Below are positions 18,571 through 25,302 of a stretch of 64,000 bases of DNA, one piece after another (position 1 is the stretch's first letter; every line of letters begins with the position of its first letter). Made by a program: the position numbers and the translations under genes. Where the stretch lies: positions 62,001 through 126,000 of the forward strand of contig JBGCET010000005.1 in assembly GCA_045106555.1 (NCBI GenBank). Reading direction: 5' to 3'. This stretch comes from JANQOZ01 sp045106555. GTDB lineage: Bacteria; Pseudomonadota; Gammaproteobacteria; Xanthomonadales; SZUA-38. The notes below the pieces were generated by a model, which was not told the origin of the DNA, did no database searches, and was given only the letters and a program-made list of their open reading frames with translations.

Positions 18571-18726
18571 ATGAAACAACAACAAGCACCCAAGTCGGGC
18601 GACCGTGATACGCGTAAGCCTTATCAACAGCCAAAGTTGACGCCCCGCGGCGACGTGCGGGACGTAACATTGGGACCAACGCCTGGCGTCGGTGAGAGCG
18701 GCAATCCGGGAACACTACGTCCCTGA
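18571..18726 (+). CDS. Lasso peptide precursor (leader plus 17-residue core)
   Basis: This 51-residue peptide starts at the ATG at 18571 and ends at the TGA at 18724. Leader residues 18-35 match the lasso recognition pattern YxxPxLxxxGxxxxxTxG exactly: Tyr18, Pro21, Leu23, Gly27, Thr33, Gly35. Thr33 is the penultimate leader residue, so cleavage should fall after Leu34. The predicted core is GPTPGVGESGNPGTLRP: Gly1 and Glu8 would form an eight-residue ring, leaving a nine-residue tail (Ser9-Pro17). No aromatic residue is present; Leu15 and Arg16 are the bulkiest tail residues. No clear ribosome site precedes it. It lies 47 bases after the cyclase and 3 bases before the kinase-like gene. Confidence 0.93.
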   Translation: MKQQQAPKSGDRDTRKPYQQPKLTPRGDVRDVTLGPTPGVGESGNPGTLRP

Positions 18727-18729
18727 CCA

Positions 18730-19647
18730 GTGGTCACCCATGCGGACCGGGCCAACCCGCCAGAACTGCCCTACCACTGCCTCTCGGTGGCGGCAGAAAC
18801 CCCAAAGACCGGCCCCAGGGCTGCTTACCGAATCGCCGGCTGTCACATTACCGTCGATCAACCGTTATCTTCCTTAGATGCATTCCTTGAAGAACCCACC
18901 GCAAACAGTGCGGCCCCGACCTTCTCCCCTGTAGAAACCTGGCATTGCGCTACCCGCGGATTGGTCGGCAACCACATTCGCACCGTCAATTGTCAAAGTG
19001 GCGGCAACCACCAAAATGTCACGATTGAAAACGTTGGCCAGTTCACTATTTCAACAGCCGGCCAGGTGCAATACCCAAACCCGCTCAATCCGGCGTTTCT
19101 CACCGAAGCGCTGTGCGGCCCACTGCTGCCTCTGGCAATGACCTGGCAGGACATTTTTTGTTTGCACGGATCCGCCGTCATGGGCGCCGGTGGCCTCACT
19201 CTTTTTCTTGGCGTCAGCGGCGCCGGAAAGTCCACTTTAGCCTCTGCGCTTAGTGGCCAGGGTTTTGAGCGCTGGGCCGATGACACCATCGCGGTTGACG
19301 CACACGAAATCGGCCTTTGTCGCGGTCATTATCCGCAACCGAAGTGGCACAATTGGCGGCCATCCACACCGCGCAACGTTGCTCCGTTGCGACAGATCAT
19401 CTTTCTTAACCCGGGTGCAGACTCCCCTTGCATTCTCACACCAACGCCGCCGCCGACGGCCACTCTGGCACTGATAGAACACACCTTGGCGGGTCGATTG
19501 TTCGCCCCCTCCATGTTGCGCCGCCAGCTAAGATTCGCTGCCGCGCTGGCAGATAAGGTACCCTGCTCAACGCTTTACTACCGACAAGAACTTGCTTCAC
19601 TGACGCCAATGATCAACGCGATACGTGCTCTGGGAGCGCCATCATGA
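18730..19647 (+). CDS. HPr-kinase-like peptide kinase of the lasso cluster
   Basis: This 305-residue protein resembles the C-terminal kinase domain of HPr kinase/phosphorylase. It has IFCLHGSAVMG near residue 142, Walker A GVSGAGKST at 161-169 and WADDTIAV near 182, matching the H-x-S-A, P-loop and acidic-pair order of the family. In paeninodin-type clusters such a kinase phosphorylates the C-terminal Ser of the precursor. Here the core ends in Pro, so the target would have to be Thr3, Ser9 or Thr14, or something else. The GTG start is three bases after the precursor stop, and the gene overlaps the B2 start by four bases. Kinase fold is well supported; substrate is inference. Confidence 0.85.
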   Translation: MVTHADRANPPELPYHCLSVAAETPKTGPRAAYRIAGCHITVDQPLSSLDAFLEEPTANSAAPTFSPVETWHCATRGLVGNHIRTVNCQSGGNHQNVTIENVGQFTISTAGQVQYPNPLNPAFLTEALCGPLLPLAMTWQDIFCLHGSAVMGAGGLTLFLGVSGAGKSTLASALSGQGFERWADDTIAVDAHEIGLCRGHYPQPKWHNWRPSTPRNVAPLRQIIFLNPGADSPCILTPTPPPTATLALIEHTLAGRLFAPSMLRRQLRFAAALADKVPCSTLYYRQELASLTPMINAIRALGAPS

Positions 19648-20018
19648 TTCGACGAGTGATTGCTATTTGGCAGGTAAGCCTGTGTGAGATTCAGCTTCGT
19701 GCACTTGGGTTTCAGCGCGTTGCCGGCGCGTTGCTGGAGCCACCGGCAGTGCACTTGACGCGGCCCTGGGACCATTCTCACTCGCCGCTCAATACGGTGC
19801 AGCAAAGCGCTCGCCTGCCTTGGTCTACCTGTCTTACCCGCACCATTGTGGCCGCCTCCCGCTTACGCCGGCAAGGCTATCCGGCCCGGCTGCGCATTGG
19901 CACCACCCATGAGCCGACGTTTGCCGCCCATGCCTGGCTGGAAATTGGCGATGCTCAATGGTCAGACCATGGACATCAACCTTTGTGTACGGTCGCCGAA
20001 TTGCGCGAAGATTCGTAG
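19644..20018 (+). CDS. Lasso peptide B2 leader peptidase (transglutaminase-like)
   Basis: This 124-residue cysteine protease should cut the leader from the lasso precursor between Leu34 and Gly35, working with the B1 protein that binds the leader. The family core is plain: WSTCLTRTIVAASRLRRQGY with Cys63, then ARLRIGTTHEPTFAAHAWLE with His96, followed by an acidic residue (Glu100 or Asp103) that would complete the triad. Length is typical of stand-alone B2 proteins. It overlaps the kinase-like gene by four bases and is immediately followed by B1 with no spacer (TAG then ATG). Confidence 0.92.
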   Translation: MIRRVIAIWQVSLCEIQLRALGFQRVAGALLEPPAVHLTRPWDHSHSPLNTVQQSARLPWSTCLTRTIVAASRLRRQGYPARLRIGTTHEPTFAAHAWLEIGDAQWSDHGHQPLCTVAELREDS

Positions 20019-20300
20019 ATGACAAGCGTTGAGATCTCGATCCCCGAGCATGTTCTGTATCAACGTACGGGCGATGCGATGGTGTTGCTGGATTCGATGA
20101 ACGGACAATACTTTGAATTGAACGAGACCGCGGCCAGCGCTTTTGAGGCGCTGCTGGAAACTCAGGACCCGGCCGCCGCCTGCGTGGCAGTCACCAAAAA
20201 ATTTGAGGTGACCCAGATCCAGGCTAGGCAGGACATAGAGATCTTGATGAAAAAACTGGCCGCGGCGGGCCTGCTTCAAATCGCCGATTGCTCCACTTAA
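20019..20300 (+). CDS. Lasso peptide B1 / PqqD-like leader-binding protein
   Basis: This 93-residue winged-helix protein of the PqqD type acts as the recognition element. It binds the precursor leader (the YxxP part) and delivers it to the B2 peptidase and the cyclase. The sequence fits: DAMVLLDSMNGQYFELNETA followed by ASAFEALLE, then an acidic helix and DIEILMKKLAAAGLL at the end, with the VLLD..G.Y..LN..A pattern of the family. It is the last gene of the cluster and is followed by a strong hairpin at 20324. Separate B1 and B2 genes, rather than a fusion, are seen here. Confidence 0.92.
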   Translation: MTSVEISIPEHVLYQRTGDAMVLLDSMNGQYFELNETAASAFEALLETQDPAAACVAVTKKFEVTQIQARQDIEILMKKLAAAGLLQIADCST

Positions 20301-20323
20301 AAAGCCTCACATCGCACAATACT

Positions 20324-20355
20324 CATGGGGCAACACAGCGCCGTGTTGCCCCATG
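20324..20355. terminator. Bidirectional terminator hairpin between lasso cluster and FKBP gene
   Basis: A perfect 13-base inverted repeat (CATGGGGCAACAC and its complement) with a six-base loop sits between two convergent genes, 23 bases after the B1 stop and 22 bases after the FKBP stop on the other strand. The T-run on either side is weak. It probably ends both transcripts. Confidence 0.75.
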
Positions 20356-20377
20356 CTTTCGGTTGATCGAGAACGAC

Positions 20378-21082
20378 TTACTCTTCAATACCCATCAACT
20401 CAACTTTAAACACCAAGGTTGAATTGGGGCCAATTTTCGCCTGGCTGCGACCGCCATAGGCAAGATCTGAAGGGATATGAAAACGGTACTCGCTGCCCAC
20501 AGGCATCAACTGCAGGCCTTCCGTCCACCCAGAAATTACCCGGTTCAGCGGAAATACCGCAGGTTCACCCCGTGAGTAGGAGCTATCAAATTCGGTGCCA
20601 TCAAGCAGCGTTCCTTGATAGTGGACCCTTACGGTGTCGGTGGCCATGGGACGAGGACCGTCACCGGCCCGCACCACTTCGTACTGCAACCCCGAGTCGG
20701 TAACCTGGACGCCATCTCTTTTGGCGTTTTCCGTCAGATAGTCTTCACCGGCTTTCAGGTTGTTCTGGGCAGCATTGGCCAGCTCGACGCGGCGCCGATC
20801 CTGCTCTTCGGTTTGCAGCCGGGTCAAGGTGGAAGTCGCACCACTGGCCTGCTCTGGCGTCAATCGGCTCTCACGTTCAGCCATTGCGTCGACTGCGCCC
20901 GCTGAAAAGGCTGAAGGATCAAGGGTTTTGATACCCATTTCCAACATCCGTTGGCCAATATCGTGACCCATTTTGTAGCTCAACTCGGCGTCGTCGCCTT
21001 CGATATTTTGTGACATCGCAGCGCCCGACAGCAGGACGGTTGACGCGATGGAGGCGGCAAACAGTGTCTTTACAACTTTCAT
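20378..21082 (-). CDS. FKBP-type peptidyl-prolyl isomerase, exported (FkpA/Mip-like)
   Basis: This periplasmic or outer-membrane-associated isomerase, about 234 residues, helps exported proteins fold. The start at 21082 gives MKVVKTLFAASIASTVLLSG followed by AAMSQ, a clear signal peptide; the frame upstream to 21157 has no signal character. Residues about 30-115 form the helical dimerisation domain (LSYKMGHDIGQRMLEMG). The C-terminal FKBP domain shows VRVHYQGTLLDGTEFDSSYS, PVGSEYRFHIPSDLAYG and LVFKVELM. It is monocistronic and convergent with the lasso cluster. Distinguishing FkpA from Mip is not possible from sequence alone. Confidence 0.9.
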   Translation of the reverse strand: MKVVKTLFAASIASTVLLSGAAMSQNIEGDDAELSYKMGHDIGQRMLEMGIKTLDPSAFSAGAVDAMAERESRLTPEQASGATSTLTRLQTEEQDRRRVELANAAQNNLKAGEDYLTENAKRDGVQVTDSGLQYEVVRAGDGPRPMATDTVRVHYQGTLLDGTEFDSSYSRGEPAVFPLNRVISGWTEGLQLMPVGSEYRFHIPSDLAYGGRSQAKIGPNSTLVFKVELMGIEE

Positions 21083-21236
21083 AAACAGAGTTCCAAGTGT
21101 GAAAAAAAGGAGTGCATTGTGCCTTAGAGTCTCGTTTTGTAAAAACGTTCGCCTCAATTGGCTCTGCCCCGCCTTGGTCAGCCCTGGCCAGTCCGGGTGG
21201 GGATGACTCCTGGCACGGTCGTTAATCGCCCCTACT

Positions 21237-21260
21237 GGTGTTATAGTTCACTACAACACC
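21237..21260. promoter_or_regulatory. Palindromic operator over the promoter of the GntR-ABC operon
   Basis: A 24-base near-perfect palindrome has outer arms GGTGTT and AACACC and inner arms TAGT and ACTA. It contains TATAGT (21242-21247), a good -10 box, and lies 31 bases before the first gene of the operon. GntR regulators of the YtrA group commonly bind such sites in their own promoter. This is therefore the likely autoregulatory operator; binding is inferred. Confidence 0.6.
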
Positions 21261-21291
21261 CAACCGGCTAAAAACATTGAGGGCTTCAAAC

Positions 21292-21558
21292 ATGAAAAGG
21301 TCAAGCATCAAACGTTCGACCAAACTGATCGCCGCCGTATTGGGTGGTCAAACCCTCGCGCTTAGCATTATGTTATCAGCCGCCTGGATGTTATCGGCCA
21401 TTGGCAGCACGAATGCCAACGTTCATCCATCCGCGGGCGACTGCGTAGTGGTTGCCGCAAGCCAGACCGTGACCCCCGATTCCTCCCCCGCCAAGGCGTC
21501 CGCTCCCAGAGTGCAAAGCCGAAAGCTGTTGGATCTGTCAGTGGGCTGGTTACGGTAA
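21292..21558 (+). CDS. Small single-pass membrane protein, unknown
   Basis: This is an 88-residue protein that I do not recognise. A basic N-terminus (MKRSSIKRSTK) is followed by one hydrophobic segment (LIAAVLGGQTLALSIMLSAA) and then a Pro/Ser/Ala-rich tail, predicted to be outside if the positive-inside rule holds. The upstream GTG/ATG alternatives begin at 21277. It lies directly downstream of the palindromic operator and 22 bases before the GntR gene, so it is probably co-transcribed with the transporter. Codon use looks coding, but no family is evident. Confidence 0.55.
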   Translation: MKRSSIKRSTKLIAAVLGGQTLALSIMLSAAWMLSAIGSTNANVHPSAGDCVVVAASQTVTPDSSPAKASAPRVQSRKLLDLSVGWLR

Positions 21559-21580
21559 CCGTCCAAGAACTTCTTTGACG

Positions 21581-22039
21581 ATGCGGCGAAACTGGAACGA
21601 CAGCCAACCGATTTATGTGCAATTGCGTGATCACGCCATTGCGATGATCCTTGACGGCGTATTAGGCGATGGCGATCCGCTGCCGTCCGTTCGTAATGTC
21701 GCCGCCGATTTTCAACTCAACCCCATCACCGTATCCAAGGCTTATCAAAGTCTTGTTGATGATGAACTGGTTGAGCGACGGCGCGGCTTGGGGATGTTTG
21801 TGCGCACCGGTGCCCGCAGCGCGTTGCTGGTAGCCGAACGAGAAAAATTTGTAGAAAAGGAATGGCCGGTGGTGCTGGAGAAAATTCGCCGACTGGGGCT
21901 AAATCCCGAGCAGTTGATGGAGTCCGATGCGAATGGGAATTCCGCATCAGCGCAGAACGTGGGATTATCCGGACCCAACCCTGCCAGCCAGGACTCGACA
22001 GACAGTCATCAAGGGGACACCGATGTCAGCGATCGTTAA
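21581..22039 (+). CDS. GntR-family regulator, YtrA type
   Basis: This 152-residue transcription regulator has an N-terminal winged helix: QPIYVQLRDHAIAMILDGVL then LPSVRNVAADFQLNPITVSK and AYQSLVDDELVERRRGLGMF. The effector domain is very short, as in the YtrA subgroup that pairs with ABC transporters. ATG at 21581 is preferred over the TTG two codons upstream. The tail (residues about 115-152) is Ser/Asp-rich and overlaps the start of the ABC ATPase gene by 17 bases. It probably represses the operon through the palindrome at 21237, with relief on cell-envelope or drug stress as in related systems. Confidence 0.88.
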   Translation: MRRNWNDSQPIYVQLRDHAIAMILDGVLGDGDPLPSVRNVAADFQLNPITVSKAYQSLVDDELVERRRGLGMFVRTGARSALLVAEREKFVEKEWPVVLEKIRRLGLNPEQLMESDANGNSASAQNVGLSGPNPASQDSTDSHQGDTDVSDR

Positions 22040-22880
22040 GGCAAACTCTCTGCGCAAGAAGTATCGTTCTTCTGTAGCGCTGGATAATGTCAACTTTCAA
22101 ATAGAGCCAGGGCGTATTGTGGGGTTAATTGGCCCCAACGGCGCCGGCAAAACCACTGCACTGAAAGCCATGCTGGGCCTGACCAGCTTTGACGGCGACC
22201 TCACCATATTGGGCATGGACCCAATGCGTCAACGCCACAAGCTGATGGATCAGGTCTGCTTCATCGCCGACGTCGCAGTGTTGCCGCGCTGGATCAAAGT
22301 TCGTCAGGCGGTGGAATTTGTTGAGGGTGTGCATCCGCGGTTTTCTCGCGAGCGTGCCATGCGGTTTCTGTCTCAGACCAAAATCAAACCTGAGTCCCGG
22401 GTCAAAGAACTGTCCAAAGGCATGACCGCCCAGCTGCATCTGGCTCTGGTGATGGCCATCGATGCCAAGCTACTGGTGCTGGACGAGCCTACTCTGGGTC
22501 TGGATATCATTTATCGCAAAGAGTTTTACTCCAACTTGTTGAACGACTATTTCGATGAAGAACGCACCATCATCATTACCACCCACCAGGTGGAAGAGGT
22601 CGAACACATTCTTACCGACCTGATGTTTATTAAAGATGGAAAAATCATCATTGATGCCAGCATGGAAGACATTGCTGAACGATTTGTTGAAGTGATGGTG
22701 GCGCCGGATCAGGCCGATGAAGCCAGGGCGCTTAACCCCATCCATGAGCGATCTATCTTTGGAAAATTCGTCTTTCTTTACGACAACGCCGATGCTTTGG
22801 CGCTGGCCGAGCTGGGCGAAATGCACAACCCAAGCATCGCCGATCTGTTTGTTGCCACCATGAAGGATCAGGCGGCATGA
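22023..22880 (+). CDS. ABC transporter ATP-binding protein
   Basis: This is the 285-residue ATPase subunit of an ABC-2 type transporter. Walker A GPNGAGKTT lies near residue 39, LSKGMTAQLHLAL is the signature region and LLVLDEPTLGLD is Walker B, followed by the switch His in ITTHQVEEVE. The start is ATG at 22023 (MSAIVKANSL); the open frame upstream of it is out-of-frame overlap with the GntR gene. The signature reads LSKGM rather than LSGGQ, which is common in YtrB-like exporters. It should work with the membrane protein that follows, overlapping by four bases. Confidence 0.92.
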   Translation: MSAIVKANSLRKKYRSSVALDNVNFQIEPGRIVGLIGPNGAGKTTALKAMLGLTSFDGDLTILGMDPMRQRHKLMDQVCFIADVAVLPRWIKVRQAVEFVEGVHPRFSRERAMRFLSQTKIKPESRVKELSKGMTAQLHLALVMAIDAKLLVLDEPTLGLDIIYRKEFYSNLLNDYFDEERTIIITTHQVEEVEHILTDLMFIKDGKIIIDASMEDIAERFVEVMVAPDQADEARALNPIHERSIFGKFVFLYDNADALALAELGEMHNPSIADLFVATMKDQAA

Positions 22881-23851
22881 ATCATCCGACAATAAAAAGC
22901 TTTGTAGTCTTGCTCAAACGGGAGTTTTGGGAACACCGCGGAGCATTCTGGACACTGCCTCTTGGCATTGGGGCATTTTTTGTCTTCGTCACCGTTGCCG
23001 CGTTGACGGCTCTGGTCACGGTGATCGACGAAATCGATGGCGAGAAATTTTTACTCACCAAAGCGGTTGGCGCGATTCGAGAGGTTCCTCCCCAAGAGCT
23101 GGAAGTGCTGTGGGACATCAACCTGTTAGGTGTATCAGGGATCTACCACCTCATTTTATTGTTTGTGGTGTTCTTTTATTTTCTTGGCTCGCTTTACGAT
23201 GACCGTCGAGACCGCAGCATATTGTTCTGGAAATCTCTGCCGGTGTCGGACGCCAAAACAACATTATCAAAACTGGTGTCAGGGGCAGTAGTTGCGCCCA
23301 TTTTCTGGGTCGCCGCCATAGCGCTGATGCATCTGGCAATGCTGGCTATTGCCAGCGTATTGTTTATCTCCAGTGATATTCCGGTTTACGAGTATCTTTG
23401 GGGGCCCGCTGACCCACTAAAAATCTGGGGTTTCATGTTGGCCGCCTATCTGGTTCAGGCTTTCTGGATGCTGCCCGTCTGGGGCTGGGCGTTGCTGGCG
23501 TCGGCATTTGCTCGATCCAAGCCCTTTCTGTGGGCGGTGGCTCCCCCTGTTCTACTGGGCATCGTCTATGAGTGGATCAAGGTTACCCAGTTGAGGTTCG
23601 ATTTTAACTACTGGAGAATCCTGGGCGAACGCCTCATTGGCGGCGTAGTTCCGATGGATTTCGAAGTGGAAAATGGTTCGGTATCCGTCGGCACATTGAA
23701 TTTTGACGGCGACGGCATCACTGAGACTCCGGCGACCTTTGCCACGATCTTTGGTCGGTTCGCTGAGGCAGACATGTGGTGGGGCATTGCCTTTGGCGTG
23801 GCCTGTATAGCCGCTGCAATCTACATTCGCCGTTACAGAGACGATTCTTAA
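22877..23851 (+). CDS. ABC-2 type permease
   Basis: This 324-residue membrane subunit pairs with the preceding ATPase. It begins with a cytoplasmic amphipathic start (SFVVLLKREFWEHRGAFWTL), then has about six membrane segments, with a longer periplasmic stretch near residues 240-290. FLGSLYDDRRDRSILFWKSL is the conserved cytoplasmic loop of this ABC-2 group, seen in gammaproteobacterial permeases next to GntR regulators. Substrate is unknown; relatives are linked to envelope stress or peptide export. It ends 74 bases before purB. Confidence 0.88.
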   Translation: MNHPTIKSFVVLLKREFWEHRGAFWTLPLGIGAFFVFVTVAALTALVTVIDEIDGEKFLLTKAVGAIREVPPQELEVLWDINLLGVSGIYHLILLFVVFFYFLGSLYDDRRDRSILFWKSLPVSDAKTTLSKLVSGAVVAPIFWVAAIALMHLAMLAIASVLFISSDIPVYEYLWGPADPLKIWGFMLAAYLVQAFWMLPVWGWALLASAFARSKPFLWAVAPPVLLGIVYEWIKVTQLRFDFNYWRILGERLIGGVVPMDFEVENGSVSVGTLNFDGDGITETPATFATIFGRFAEADMWWGIAFGVACIAAAIYIRRYRDDS

Positions 23852-23925
23852 TGTCGCCACATCGAGATTTGTACATCTTCCGGCACTGAGCGGTATCATA
23901 GGCGGTTTGGGCTACCCTCATCACC

Positions 23926-25302
23926 ATGGACCTGCAAGCCATTACTGCCGTTTCTCCGCTAGACGGCCGCTACGCTGATAAAACCGCCAGTCTTCGCCCG
24001 ATCTTCAGCGAGTTTGGCCTGATTCGTAGACGCCTGCAGGTCGAAATTGCCTGGCTAAAGAAAATTGCCGCGTTACCTGCTCTGGCCCCAATGCTGGGTG
24101 AGCCGCTCAGCGACAGCGCGCACCAACATCTGGACCATCTGCTCGCAAACTTTGGCCCCGACGAAGCGCTGGCGGTAAAGGCCATTGAGGCGCGCACAAA
24201 TCATGATGTGAAAGCGGTTGAGTATTTTCTCAAACAGGCCTGCGCCAGCCACCCCGAGCTTTCTCAGGCCAGTGAACTCATCCACTTTGCCTGCACCTCT
24301 GAGGACATCAACAACCTGGCCTATGGACTGATGCTGCTGGACTACCGCGAACAGGTACTGGGCGATACGTTGCTGCCTTTGGTCAGCCGACTCACCGATC
24401 TTGCCCGATCGCTGGCCAACCAACCCATGCTGTCCCGCACCCACGGCCAAACCGCATCTCCCACCACCATGGGCAAAGAAATCGCTAACGTGGTTGCGCG
24501 CCTCAATGGCCAGATCGCCCTGCTGCGAACGGTGCCTGTCAGCGGCAAAATCAACGGCGCCGTGGGCAATTTCAATGCGCACAGCGTGGCCATTCCTGAG
24601 GTTGATTGGCCCACGATGGCCCAGGACTTCGTTAACGAACTGGGCCTCAATCACCAGCCCTACACCACCCAAATTGAGCCTCACGATAACCTTGCTGCGT
24701 TCTGTGATGCCAGTCGGCGTATCAACGTTATCCTGCTGGATTTTTGCCGGGACATCTGGAGCTATATTTCCCTGGGGTACTTCAGCCAGAAAACCGTGGA
24801 GGGGGAAGTGGGCTCCTCCACAATGCCGCACAAGGTAAACCCCATTGATTTCGAAAACGCTGAGGGCAACCTGGGGCTGGCGAACGCTCTGCTCGGCCAT
24901 CTGGCAGAAAAACTGCCGCTGTCTCGGCTGCAGCGCGATCTGACCGACTCCACCGTGTTGCGAAGCACGGGCAGCGCGTTCGCCTACATGGCTATCGCCC
25001 ACGCCTCGTTGAGCAAGGGTCTTGGCAAGCTGAAGGCAAACCCGCAAGCGATGGCCAGGGATCTGGATCACGCTTGGGAGGTACTGGCCGAGCCGATTCA
25101 GACGGTGATGCGGCTGCACGGCATCGAGAACCCTTACGAGCGCCTGAAGGCACTGACTCGTGGCAAAAACATTGATCAGGCTGCACTGCACCAGTTGATT
25201 AACGAACTCGACCTGCCTGACCAAACGGCAGCTGACCTGCTGGCCTTAACTCCTGGAGGCTATACCGGGTTGGCCCAATCCCTGGCGGATGATGTCGAGT
25301 GA
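23926..25302 (+). CDS. purB: Adenylosuccinate lyase
   Basis: This enzyme acts twice in purine synthesis, releasing fumarate from SAICAR and from adenylosuccinate. The 458-residue protein starts MDLQAITAVSPLDGRYADKT, very like the E. coli enzyme, has the conserved SRTHGQTASPTTMGKE segment carrying the catalytic His, and the signature GSSTMPHKVNPIDFEN loop with the mobile Ser. Length equals the E. coli-type enzyme. It overlaps the following ribosomal oxygenase gene by 14 bases. A TTGTAC...TATCAT pair upstream (23869-23899) is a weak promoter candidate. Confidence 0.97.
   Translation: MDLQAITAVSPLDGRYADKTASLRPIFSEFGLIRRRLQVEIAWLKKIAALPALAPMLGEPLSDSAHQHLDHLLANFGPDEALAVKAIEARTNHDVKAVEYFLKQACASHPELSQASELIHFACTSEDINNLAYGLMLLDYREQVLGDTLLPLVSRLTDLARSLANQPMLSRTHGQTASPTTMGKEIANVVARLNGQIALLRTVPVSGKINGAVGNFNAHSVAIPEVDWPTMAQDFVNELGLNHQPYTTQIEPHDNLAAFCDASRRINVILLDFCRDIWSYISLGYFSQKTVEGEVGSSTMPHKVNPIDFENAEGNLGLANALLGHLAEKLPLSRLQRDLTDSTVLRSTGSAFAYMAIAHASLSKGLGKLKANPQAMARDLDHAWEVLAEPIQTVMRLHGIENPYERLKALTRGKNIDQAALHQLINELDLPDQTAADLLALTPGGYTGLAQSLADDVE

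Noticed and set aside
24073..25224. 383-codon minus-strand frame opposite purB
   Set aside because: It is antisense to a textbook PurB sequence, is rich in His/Gln/Val typical of shadow frames, and has no recognisable domain.
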